Shown here: one piece after another, positions 7,150 to 14,648 of the stretch
How the letters are laid out: each line of letters starts with the position of its first letter
Position numbering within the stretch: the stretch's first letter is position 1
Assembly (NCBI GenBank): GCA_963775625.1
Contig: CAVZJM010000006.1
Coordinates: 62,001 to 126,000 of the forward strand
Length of the DNA: 64,000 nt
DNA from: JAIBJN01 sp963775625
Lineage (GTDB): Bacteria; Actinomycetota; Thermoleophilia; Gaiellales; Gaiellaceae
Direction of reading: 5' to 3'
The notes under the pieces: model-generated
What the model saw: the letters and a program-made list of their open reading frames with translations, nothing else
Told to the model about the DNA's origin: nothing
Database searches by the model: none
Position numbers and translations under genes: made by a program

Positions 7150-9135
7150 GTGGCTGATCGCCAGAGACCCCTGAGACCGCGCGGCGGCGCGCCTGGAGGG
7201 CGCCGCAAGCGCCGCGTGGTCATCGACACGCAGGCGGCCAGGCCGCGGCAGGCCGACCGGCCGCCGCGCGACGGCCAGAAGCAGGACCGGGCGCCCCAGC
7301 AGGCGCCGGCCCAGCCGACCGGCCCGGTCAAGGTCAACTCGGGAGCGACCGTCAAGGAGCTCTCGGCCGCGCTCGGCGTGCCGGTCCCCGAGATCATCAA
7401 GATCATGATGGGCGTCGGTGAGATGGTCACGATCACCCAGTCGCTCTCCGACGACGCGATCGGGCTCATCGGCACCGAGCTCAAGCGCGAGATCGAGATC
7501 AAGCACGCAGACGATGAGGAGCTCGAGCCCGAGGTCTACGAGGACGACCCCGACGACCTCACGGCCCGGCCGCCGGTGGTGACGATCATGGGCCACGTCG
7601 ACCACGGGAAGACCACGCTCCTCGACGCGCTCCGCGAGAGCGCGGTCGTCGAGACCGAGGCCGGCGGGATCACGCAGCACATCGGCGCGTACCAGATCGA
7701 CCACGACGGCCGGCGCATCACCTTCCTCGACACGCCTGGCCACGAGGCGTTCACCGCTCTGCGGGCTCGTGGGGCAAAGGTGACCGACATCGCCGTGCTC
7801 GTCGTCGCCGCCGACGACGGGGTGATGCCGCAGACCGTCGAGTCCATCAACCATGCGCGCGCGGCCGAGGTCCCGGTGCTCGTCGCGGTCAACAAGATCG
7901 ACAAGCCCGAGGCCAACTCGCAGAAGGTGCGCCAGGAGCTGGTGGCTCACGACCTCCAGCCGGAGGAGTGGGGCGGGACGACGCAGTTCGCCGACGTCTC
8001 CGCCAAGACCGGCGAGGGGCTCGACGACCTCCTCGAGAAGCTCCTGCTCGTCGCGGACGCCGAGCTCGAGCTCGACGCCAACGCCAAGGCGGAGGCCTCG
8101 GGGCCGATCATCGAGAGCCGCCTCGACGTCGGCCGTGGCCCGGTCGCCACTATGCTCGTCTCCCGCGGCACGCTTCGGGTGGGCGACGCCATCGTCGCCG
8201 GGGATGCCTGGGGCAAGGTGCGCGCGCTGCTCGACTTCCGCGGGGAGAAGGTGAAGGAGGCGTCTCCCGGCACGCCGGTCGAGATCCTCGGCTTCGACAA
8301 GCCTCCGGCGGCCGGCGAGCACGCCCGCGTCGTCGAGAACGAGCGCCAGGCGCGCCATCTCGCGCAGCTCCGCGGGCAGCGTGTCCGCGCCGAGCAGCTG
8401 GCGCGGAGCGCGAAGAAGGGCGTCTCCCTGGAGGAGCTCTTCACGCAGATGGAGGAGGGCGCTCTCCGCGAGCTCAACATCATCGTCAAGGCGGACGTGC
8501 AGGGCTCCATCGAAGCGGTCGTCGGCGAGCTCGCGAAGATCGACCATCCCGAGGTCGGGGTGAACGTCATCCACACCGGCATCGGCGCCATCACCGAGGG
8601 CGACGTCATGCTCGCGTCGGCGTCGAACGCGGTCGTGATCGGCTTCAACGTCCGCCCGAATGCCGAGGCGCGATCGCTCGCCGAGCGCGAGGGCGTCGAC
8701 CTGCGGACGTACCGCGTCATCTACCAGCTCACGGACGACATCCGCCAGGCGCTCGTCGGCATGCTGGCGCCCGAGACGCGCGAGGACATCCTCGGCGAGG
8801 CAGAGGTGCGGGCCCTCTTCCGCGCCTCTCGGCTCGGCGTCATCGCGGGCTCCTACGTCACGCGCGGCGTCATCCGCCGGAACGCCCAGGTGCGGGTCGT
8901 CCGCGAGGGAACCGTCATCTACGAGACGACGATCTCCGGCCTCAAGCGCTTCAAGGACGACGTCCGCGAGGTCCAGGAGGGCTTCGAGTGCGGCATCCTG
9001 CTCGACGGCTTCAACGACGTGAAGGAGGGCGACGTCCTCGAGGCCTACGAGACGAGGGAGATCGAGCGCACCGACCTCTCGGTCGCCGGGAACGGCGGCG
9101 CCCCGGACGAGCCGGAGGCGGACGACTCCGAGTAG
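7150..9135 (+). CDS. infB: Translation initiation factor IF-2
   Basis: 661 residues, shorter than most IF-2 because the N-terminal linker is small. It has a basic, proline-rich start, the IF2_N helix bundle (around residues 58-110), and a GTPase domain with G1 MGHVDHGKTTL, G3 DTPGHEAF and G4 NKID. The remaining beta-barrel and fMet-tRNA-binding domains follow. A TAGGCT hexamer lies 6 bases before the GTG, and GGAGGA overlaps the end of ylxR 13 bases before it, so either read-through from ylxR or a separate leaderless transcript is possible. Repeat copy B begins right after the stop. Confidence 0.96.
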   Translation: MADRQRPLRPRGGAPGGRRKRRVVIDTQAARPRQADRPPRDGQKQDRAPQQAPAQPTGPVKVNSGATVKELSAALGVPVPEIIKIMMGVGEMVTITQSLSDDAIGLIGTELKREIEIKHADDEELEPEVYEDDPDDLTARPPVVTIMGHVDHGKTTLLDALRESAVVETEAGGITQHIGAYQIDHDGRRITFLDTPGHEAFTALRARGAKVTDIAVLVVAADDGVMPQTVESINHARAAEVPVLVAVNKIDKPEANSQKVRQELVAHDLQPEEWGGTTQFADVSAKTGEGLDDLLEKLLLVADAELELDANAKAEASGPIIESRLDVGRGPVATMLVSRGTLRVGDAIVAGDAWGKVRALLDFRGEKVKEASPGTPVEILGFDKPPAAGEHARVVENERQARHLAQLRGQRVRAEQLARSAKKGVSLEELFTQMEEGALRELNIIVKADVQGSIEAVVGELAKIDHPEVGVNVIHTGIGAITEGDVMLASASNAVVIGFNVRPNAEARSLAEREGVDLRTYRVIYQLTDDIRQALVGMLAPETREDILGEAEVRALFRASRLGVIAGSYVTRGVIRRNAQVRVVREGTVIYETTISGLKRFKDDVREVQEGFECGILLDGFNDVKEGDVLEAYETREIERTDLSVAGNGGAPDEPEADDSE

Positions 9136-9138
9136 CTA

Positions 9139-9302
9139 GAGCTCGAGCCAGAATGATGCTTCGTCGGCGCGGTGTCCTGGGTGAGTGCGATGTAAGGACG
9201 CAGGGCGCGTTCGTAGCCGGAGGCTACGGACGCAACCGAGGACGCCGCAGCGCGCCGCCCAGGGCGGCGCGACGGCACAAGGCCTCGTTCTGGTTCGAGC
9301 TC
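9139..9302. repeat. Structured interspersed repeat, copy B
   Basis: The element begins 4 bases after the infB stop and ends 8 bases before the next gene. The outer arms read GAGCTCGAGCCAGAATGA and, at the far end, its near-complement ending in GAGCTC at 9302. The inner hairpin pairs GTAGC (9213-9217) with GCTAC (9223-9227), with ACGC pairs outside it. The core matches copies A, C and D. Confidence 0.85.
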
Positions 9303-9309
9303 TGAGAAG

Positions 9310-9609
9310 ATGGGCTCCGGCTACGTCGGGATCCTGTCGGCCGAGTTGCACTTCCCCGACAACCATTCGCTCAAGGGGAAGCGGAAGGAGCTTCTGTCCG
9401 CGAAGGCCCAGCTGCAGCGGCGCTTCGGCGCCTCCGTAGCCGAGGTCGACCACCACGACGTCTGGCAACGGGCACGGTTGACCGTAGCGTGCGTCGCGCG
9501 CGGGCACGGCGAGCTCATCGCCCTTCTCGACGGCGCCGAGCGCTTCCTCGCCTCGCAGGACTACGAGCTCGTCCGGGCCGAGCGAGACGTGGTGACGATC
9601 GATGAGTGA
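9310..9609 (+). CDS. DUF503 (YlxP-like) protein
   Basis: 99 residues, the usual size of DUF503. The family pattern HFPDNHSLKGKRKELLSAK occurs near residue 15, and VAEVDHHDVWQRARLTVAC in the middle. The gene commonly stands between infB and rbfA, as here, and overlaps the rbfA start by 8 bp. The role is unknown; a link to ribosome biogenesis is inferred from position. Confidence 0.88.
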   Translation: MGSGYVGILSAELHFPDNHSLKGKRKELLSAKAQLQRRFGASVAEVDHHDVWQRARLTVACVARGHGELIALLDGAERFLASQDYELVRAERDVVTIDE

Positions 9610-9955
9610 ACGAATCCGCCGGGTGAACGAGGCGCTCCGCGAGGTGCTCTCCGACGAGATCGGGGCGCTCAAGGACCCGCGCATCGGCTTCGTCACGATC
9701 ACGGGAGTCAGGACGAGCCCCGACCTCCGCCAGGCGACCGTGTACGTGAGCGTCCTCGGCTCCGCGCGCAAGCGGGAGAGGACGCTCGAGGGCCTCGGCT
9801 CCTCCCACGGCGTCCTGCAGGCCGCGGTCAACCGGGAGCTCCACCTGAAGCGAACTCCCCAGTTGAGGTTTGAGTACGATCCGACGATAGAGGAGGGGGT
9901 GCGGCTAACCAGGCTCATCGATGAGCTTGCCCCAGACAGAAACCAAGACACCTGA
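9602..9955 (+). CDS. rbfA: Ribosome-binding factor A
   Basis: 117 residues with the single KH-like fold of RbfA. RIRRVNEALREVLSDEI at the start and FVTITGVRTSPDLRQATVYVSV are typical of the family. RbfA binds the immature 30S subunit near the 5' helix of 16S rRNA. It overlaps its two neighbours, by 8 bp upstream and 35 bp downstream, so the block is tightly coupled. Confidence 0.93.
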   Translation: MSERIRRVNEALREVLSDEIGALKDPRIGFVTITGVRTSPDLRQATVYVSVLGSARKRERTLEGLGSSHGVLQAAVNRELHLKRTPQLRFEYDPTIEEGVRLTRLIDELAPDRNQDT

Positions 9956-10934
9956 GCTCGACGCGGTCGCCGGCGCGATCCGGTTTCACGACCGGTTCCT
10001 GATCACCACCCACGAGAACCCCGACGGCGACGCCCTCGGCTCCGTGCTCGCCATGAAGCTCGCCGTCGAGCAGTTGGGCAAGGACGGCTTCCTCTACCTC
10101 TCGGGGACCATCCCGCTGCCGAGCGAGTACGGCTTCATGGATCTCTCGGGGCTGAGCCGCGAGCTGCCCGACGACGCCTCCGAGCGCGTCGTGCTCGCCC
10201 TCGACTGCGCGAACGAGCGGCGTCTCGGGCCCGACTCCGCCTTCGTCGAGAACGCGCCGCTCGTGGTCAACGTCGACCACCACCACGACAACTCGCGCTT
10301 CGGGAACGTGAACCTGATCGTCTCCGGCGCCTCCTCGACCGGGGAGATCCTCTACGACCTCTTCGCGGAGCTCGGCACCACGATCACGCCGGACATCGCC
10401 GAGGCGCTCTACATCGCGCTCGTCACGGACACGGGGCGGTTCCAGTACACGAACACGACGCCGAAGGCCCTCCGGATCGCGGCGCAGCTCGTCGAGGCGG
10501 GCGCGAACGTCCACCGGGTCTTCCAGGATGTCTACGAGAACGTCGCCTTCGCCAAGCTCAAGCTGCTCGCCCGGGCGCTCGAGCGGGCGCGCGTCTACGA
10601 GGGCGGGCGCCTGATCGTCGCCGACCTGGAGCGGGCCGACTTCGCCGCGGCCGGCGCAGAAGAGCCTTTCGCCGAGGGGATCATCGACTACCTGCGTGCG
10701 GTCGAGGGTGCCGAGATCGTCGCTCTCATCCGCGAGCCGCCCACCCAGAACGGCCCCACCCGTCGCGTCAGCCTGCGCACGCGGGGCGGCGGAGTCGACG
10801 TCTCCGCGATCGCCCGCAAGAGCGGGGGCGGCGGGCATCCGCAGGCCGCCGGCTTCTCCAGCGAAGCCTCCCCGGACGAGATCGTCGACTTCATCCGGCG
10901 CGAGTTCCTGGCGCAGGCGCCCGGCGCTCCGTAG
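9921..10934 (+). CDS. nrnA: DHH-family phosphoesterase, NrnA-type
   Basis: 337 residues. The DHH core is visible as NPDGDALGS near residue 30, DCANERRLG in the middle and NVDHHHDNSRFG near residue 115. The C-terminal DHHA1 domain carries the glycine-rich KSGGGGHPQAAGF motif. Relatives degrade short oligoribonucleotides and often also remove the 3' phosphate from pAp, using Mn2+. The gene sits between rbfA and truB, as in many Gram-positive bacteria. The 35 bp overlap with rbfA suggests that the true start may be slightly later. Confidence 0.9.
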   Translation: MSLPQTETKTPELDAVAGAIRFHDRFLITTHENPDGDALGSVLAMKLAVEQLGKDGFLYLSGTIPLPSEYGFMDLSGLSRELPDDASERVVLALDCANERRLGPDSAFVENAPLVVNVDHHHDNSRFGNVNLIVSGASSTGEILYDLFAELGTTITPDIAEALYIALVTDTGRFQYTNTTPKALRIAAQLVEAGANVHRVFQDVYENVAFAKLKLLARALERARVYEGGRLIVADLERADFAAAGAEEPFAEGIIDYLRAVEGAEIVALIREPPTQNGPTRRVSLRTRGGGVDVSAIARKSGGGGHPQAAGFSSEASPDEIVDFIRREFLAQAPGAP

Positions 10935-10942
10935 CTACTGCC

Positions 10943-10948
10943 TAGACT
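10943..10948 (+). promoter_or_regulatory. Putative -10 box for leaderless truB
   Basis: TAGACT lies 7 bases before the truB GTG, so transcription would begin at or next to the start codon. No Shine-Dalgarno sequence is present. No clear -35 is visible. Confidence 0.5.
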
Positions 10949-10955
10949 GGTCGCC

Positions 10956-11753
10956 GTGACGGAGCGGGCGACAGCGGGCCTTGTCCTGGTCGACAAGCCG
11001 GCCGGGCCGTCGTCGTTCGCCGTCGTCGCCGACCTGCGGCGCCGGTACGGGGTCAAAGCCGGCCACGCCGGGACGCTCGACCCGCTCGCCACCGGCCTTC
11101 TGCTCGTCCTGCTCGGCCGCGCCACCCGGCTCGCGCGCTACCTCGTGGGCCTGGACAAGCGCTACCGCACCGAGATCCGCCTGGGCCTTCGCACCTCGAC
11201 GGGTGACGGGGAGGGGGACGCCGTCGAGGAGACCCCGGTTGCGGACGAGGCGGCGATCCTGGCGCTCGAGGGAGAGGTCGAGCTCCCGGTGCCCGCCGCC
11301 TCCGCTGTGAAGATCGACGGCGAGCGCGCATACCGGCTGCACCGGCGCGGCGTCGCGGTCGAGATGCCCGTTCGGGCCTCGACCGTCCACTCCCTGCGCA
11401 TCGTCCGCTACGCGCCGCCGCTCGTGGAGCTCGACCTGCACGTCTCGAGCGGCACGTACGTCCGCGCGATCGCGGACGCCCTCGGCGGCCACTGCCGCTG
11501 GCTCCGCCGGACGGCGGTCGGGCCCTTCAAGGTCGAGGACGCCGACGAGGAGCGCGTGCTGCCCCTGCTCGCGGCGCTCGTCCACCTTCCGGAGCAGCGC
11601 CTCGACGACGAGCAGGCGGCGCTGGTGCGCTCCGGACGGGCGATTTCCGGTCCCGGGGAGGGCGCCGTTGCGCTCTGGACCGGTGACGGCGAGCTGGTCG
11701 CGGTCGGCCAGGCGGACGGCGGCGACATCCGCCCCGAGACCGTCGTCGGATGA
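10956..11753 (+). CDS. truB: tRNA pseudouridine(55) synthase
   Basis: 265 residues. The catalytic aspartate is in GHAGTLDPLATGLL near residue 40, and YRTEIRLGLRTSTGDGEG and SGTYVRAIADALG are also diagnostic. TruB makes pseudouridine 55 in the T loop of tRNA. It overlaps ribF by 4 bp (GATGA context), the common truB-ribF pair. Its own promoter-like box is just upstream, so it may be transcribed apart from nrnA. Confidence 0.95.
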   Translation: MTERATAGLVLVDKPAGPSSFAVVADLRRRYGVKAGHAGTLDPLATGLLLVLLGRATRLARYLVGLDKRYRTEIRLGLRTSTGDGEGDAVEETPVADEAAILALEGEVELPVPAASAVKIDGERAYRLHRRGVAVEMPVRASTVHSLRIVRYAPPLVELDLHVSSGTYVRAIADALGGHCRWLRRTAVGPFKVEDADEERVLPLLAALVHLPEQRLDDEQAALVRSGRAISGPGEGAVALWTGDGELVAVGQADGGDIRPETVVG

Positions 11754-12616
11754 TCGTGGCGCGCGCGCCGGCGGAGCTCGAGGGCGCAGAGCGCGCGGTC
11801 GCCCTGGGCACCTTCGACGGCGTTCACCGCGGCCACCGGGCAGTGATCGAAGCCGTCAAGGCGACCGGGCTGCGCTCGACCGTGCTCACATTCGACCCGC
11901 ACCCGCGGCTCGTCCTCGGCTACGACGTGCAGCTCCTGACGACGTTCGAGCGCCGGCTGGAGCTGATCGAGGAGGTCGGGCCCGACGAGACGCTCGTCGT
12001 CGAGTTCACTCAGGGGCTCTCCCGCCAGGAGCCCGAGGCGTTCGCCGCCGACTACCTCACGACGATCGGCGCGAGCGTCGTGGTCGGGGGCGAGGACTTC
12101 CGCTTCGGCGCGGGCCGTCGCGGCGACATCGCGCTGCTGCGCTCGCTGGGGCTCGAGGTCCGCCCGGTGCCGATCCTCCCGGGCGTTTCCTCGAGCAGGA
12201 TCCGGGAGCTGGTGCGGGAGGGCGACCTCCCGGGCGCGGCAGCGCTCCTCGGGAGGCCGTTCGAGCTCGAGGGCGACGTCGTCTTCGGCGACCGGCGCGG
12301 AGGCACGCTGGGCTTTCCGACGGCCAACCTCTCGCTGGACCCACACGCGCTCGTTCCCGCCTACGGGATCTATGCCGGCGAGGCACTGGGGCACCGAGTG
12401 GCGGTCTCCATCGGCGTCAACCCGCACTACGGCGGCAGCGAGCGGCGCATCGAGGCGTTCCTGCTCGACTTCGAGGGCGACCTCTACGGCAGTCGTCTCC
12501 GCCTCGAGCTGTGGGAGCGCCTGCGGGAGGAGCGCGCGTTTGCGAGCGAAGGGGATCTGGTCGCGCAGATCGCCGCCGACGTCGAGGCGGCGCGCAAGGG
12601 AGAAAGACCCGCCTGA
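11750..12616 (+). CDS. ribF: Bifunctional riboflavin kinase / FAD synthetase
   Basis: 288 residues. The N-terminal nucleotidyltransferase domain shows LGTFDGVHRGHRAVI and TFDPHPRLVL. It is followed by SSSRIRELVREGDL and the riboflavin kinase domain with GGTLGFPTANL near residue 185 and SIGVNPHYGG near residue 220. The enzyme makes FMN and then FAD in the cytoplasm. It is translationally coupled to truB. Confidence 0.95.
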   Translation: MIVARAPAELEGAERAVALGTFDGVHRGHRAVIEAVKATGLRSTVLTFDPHPRLVLGYDVQLLTTFERRLELIEEVGPDETLVVEFTQGLSRQEPEAFAADYLTTIGASVVVGGEDFRFGAGRRGDIALLRSLGLEVRPVPILPGVSSSRIRELVREGDLPGAAALLGRPFELEGDVVFGDRRGGTLGFPTANLSLDPHALVPAYGIYAGEALGHRVAVSIGVNPHYGGSERRIEAFLLDFEGDLYGSRLRLELWERLREERAFASEGDLVAQIAADVEAARKGERPA

Positions 12617-12659
12617 AGGACGCGCAAGGTTTTCCCGGCTCGGGCGTCTGTGCTGGCGT

Positions 12660-12878
12660 ATGGGCACCGCCGCCGCCCTCTCGGTCCGTTGCCTCGGCTG
12701 TGGGCAGGTCTACCTGAAGCCGATCGACGGCGCGGTCGCGGCCAGCGCCCACGACTGTCCGACGTGCGGCTATGTGGGCTGGATCCCAGCCGCGCAAGCG
12801 GTCAGCTCGGAGTCAGAGTCAGAGCCGCTCCGCTTCGCCTCGGATCCGCCGCCCCACCCGCCCTGGCGAGGACGCTGA
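12660..12878 (+). CDS. Small zinc-ribbon protein
   Basis: 72 residues. Two CxxC knuckles, CLGCGQVY and CPTCGYVGW, are about 20 residues apart and form a zinc-ribbon pattern; the tail is acidic and proline-rich. The gene begins 43 bases after ribF with no good ribosome-binding site. Its last 77 bp overlap the 3' end of the convergent ggt gene, so the tail could be an extension of a shorter real gene. Function unknown. Confidence 0.6.
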   Translation: MGTAAALSVRCLGCGQVYLKPIDGAVAASAHDCPTCGYVGWIPAAQAVSSESESEPLRFASDPPPHPPWRGR

Positions 12879-14208
12879 CGCCGCCGAAGTAGTGGTGGAG
12901 CTCGTCCCAGAGGCGGACGTCGTAGCCTGCGTCGCGTAGAGCGTCGACGGCCGTCTCGTCGAAGCCTGGCTCGAGGTGGACGATCTCGCCGGTCGAGTGC
13001 AGCCGCGGCCGGTCGACCGCGACCTGCGGCGCCAGACCCTCGTCGAGGATCCCGGAGAGCACCTGGGCGAGCGCCGGTCGCAGGCGCGTTCCCCCGGCCG
13101 CCCCTGCGAGGAGAGCGAGGCCGCCGTCGTCCAGCCCGATCGTCGGCGCCATCATGCTCGCCATGCGGCTTCCCGGCTGGAGCGGGCCGACCAGGAGGTC
13201 GGACTCGCCGAGCATGCTGTTCAGATGGACGTCGAAGCCGGGCAAGAAGTCGCCGGACCCCAGCCCGAGGCTGGTCGTGACGACGCACGCGCTCCCCGCC
13301 GGGTCGACGACGCAGAGATTCGTCGTGTGCTCGTAGGTGCGCCCGCTGTAGAGCGGCGCGGCCAGGATGCGCGCCAGTGCGAGAGCGCGGTCGGCCGGTG
13401 AGGCCGCGCGCAGCGGCGGGAGCGAGACGAGCGTGTCGGCCAGCTGCGAGAGCCCGCCCCGCGTCTGGACGTGGACGCCCAGGTACGTGGCCTCCGCTGG
13501 CGGCAGCCACTCCACCCGGTAGGCGGCGAGATCGTCGGCGGTGACGAGGCCTTCACGCTCCCGCATGAGATCGAGAAGCGCCTCGGCCAGGGTGCCGTCG
13601 TAGAAGCTGCGGGCTCCCTCGGCCGCGAGGATCTCGAGCGCCTCGGCGAGGCCGGGCTGGTCGAGGCGGTCGCCCGCCTCCAGGAGCAGTCCGCCGGGCG
13701 AGTAGATGCGACCTCCTTCGCGCATGGTCATGACGGGGGCGAGCATGGCGAGGCACTTGGCGTGCGCCGGCGGCATGAGGACGCCGCTTCGAGCAAGGCG
13801 CAGAGCCGGCTCGACGAGCCGTTCCCAGGGAAGCGTCCCGCCGCGCCGCCAGAGCTCGTCCAGCCCAGCGGGGACGCCGGGAACCGCGCACGTGGCCGCG
13901 CCGACGAAGTAGTGGACGAGCTCCTCGCCGAACGGCACGGCCAGCTCGTCGAGCTCGGGCGTCTCGCGCCGGCCGCCGAGGCCCGGGACGGTGACGAAGA
14001 AGTCGAGCAGCTCGGCGCGCCGGCTTCCGGCCTCGATCCAGATGGCGTAGCCGCCTCCGGCGATGCCCGTCATCACCGTCTCCGCCACGCACGAGGCGAG
14101 CGCTGCCGCGACGGCCGCATCGGCTGCCGAACCGCCCTCCGCGAGGATCTCGAGGCCGGCCTCGGCCGTCGCAGGATGGCCTGCGGCAACGCCTGGAGGT
14201 ACCTGCAC
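12802..14208 (-). CDS. ggt: Gamma-glutamyltranspeptidase family protein
   Basis: 468 residues from a GTG at 14208. Family landmarks are HPATAEAGLEILAEGGSAADAAVA at the start and GIAGGGYAIW. The autoprocessing site region is HTTNLCVVDPAGSACVVTTS near residue 300, and the C-terminal region has GAAGGTRLRPALAQVL. The nucleophilic threonine is kept, but the usual Thr-Thr-His reads Thr-Thr-Asn. The protein is shorter than typical GGT and has no visible signal peptide, so it may be cytoplasmic. It may be a GGT-like amidohydrolase rather than a glutathione-degrading enzyme. It is divergent from rpsO. Confidence 0.85.
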   Translation of the reverse strand: MQVPPGVAAGHPATAEAGLEILAEGGSAADAAVAAALASCVAETVMTGIAGGGYAIWIEAGSRRAELLDFFVTVPGLGGRRETPELDELAVPFGEELVHYFVGAATCAVPGVPAGLDELWRRGGTLPWERLVEPALRLARSGVLMPPAHAKCLAMLAPVMTMREGGRIYSPGGLLLEAGDRLDQPGLAEALEILAAEGARSFYDGTLAEALLDLMREREGLVTADDLAAYRVEWLPPAEATYLGVHVQTRGGLSQLADTLVSLPPLRAASPADRALALARILAAPLYSGRTYEHTTNLCVVDPAGSACVVTTSLGLGSGDFLPGFDVHLNSMLGESDLLVGPLQPGSRMASMMAPTIGLDDGGLALLAGAAGGTRLRPALAQVLSGILDEGLAPQVAVDRPRLHSTGEIVHLEPGFDETAVDALRDAGYDVRLWDELHHYFGGVSVLARAGGAADPRRSGAALTLTPS

Positions 14209-14214
14209 CTTTGC

Positions 14215-14221
14215 TAGCCTA
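14215..14221. promoter_or_regulatory. Symmetric -10 element shared by rpsO and ggt
   Basis: The heptamer TAGCCTA reads as TAGCCT on the plus strand (9 bases before the rpsO GTG) and TAGGCT on the minus strand (7 bases before the ggt GTG). The two start codons are only 21 bases apart, so both genes could fire from one symmetric box and give leaderless or nearly leaderless messages. Confidence 0.6.
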
Positions 14222-14229
14222 CGTCGGTC

Positions 14230-14499
14230 GTGACCCTCACGAAGGACGCAAAGCGCGAGATTTTCGACCGCCATGGGCGGTCCGGTGGCGACACCGGCTC
14301 TCCTCAGGTGCAGATCGCGCTGCTCACGAGGCGAATCGAACAGCTGACCGAGCACCTGCGCACGCATCGGAAGGATCACCATTCACGCCGCGGGCTCCTG
14401 AAGCTCGTCGGCCAGCGCCGCCGGCTTCTCGACTACCTGCAGAAGCGGGATCTCGAGGGCTACCGCGCGCTGATCCAGGAACTCGGCCTCAGGAGGTAG
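14230..14499 (+). CDS. rpsO: 30S ribosomal protein S15
   Basis: 89 residues, the standard length. The family core HRKDHHSRRGLLKLVGQRRR and the N-terminal GSPQVQIALLTRRI are unmistakable. S15 binds the 16S rRNA three-way junction early in 30S assembly. rpsO-pnp is a near-universal gene pair, and pnp follows after 149 bases. Confidence 0.97.
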   Translation: MTLTKDAKREIFDRHGRSGGDTGSPQVQIALLTRRIEQLTEHLRTHRKDHHSRRGLLKLVGQRRRLLDYLQKRDLEGYRALIQELGLRR

Positions 14500-14648
14500 G
14501 CGGAGCTCCCGGACTCCCCACCGCCCACCAACGGGCAAACCACTTGGGAGACCGGGTGGAAGTTTGAGGGAGTTCCCGGGACGGCGTCCCGGCGGGGCCT
14601 GCCTCAAACCTCCGCCTCCGTCTCCCGTCAAGGAGAAGGAGGCAACAC
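14500..14648 (+). promoter_or_regulatory. rpsO-pnp intergenic region with stem-loop
   Basis: This stretch has no gene. A nested hairpin pairs GTTTGAGG (14562-14569) with CCTCAAAC (14602-14609) and, inside it, CGGGAC (14577-14582) with GTCCCG (14586-14591). It stands 40 bases before pnp. In other bacteria a hairpin at this place is cut by RNase III and lets PNPase control its own mRNA; the same role here is inference. A strong ribosome-binding site (AAGGAGG) precedes pnp. Confidence 0.55.
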
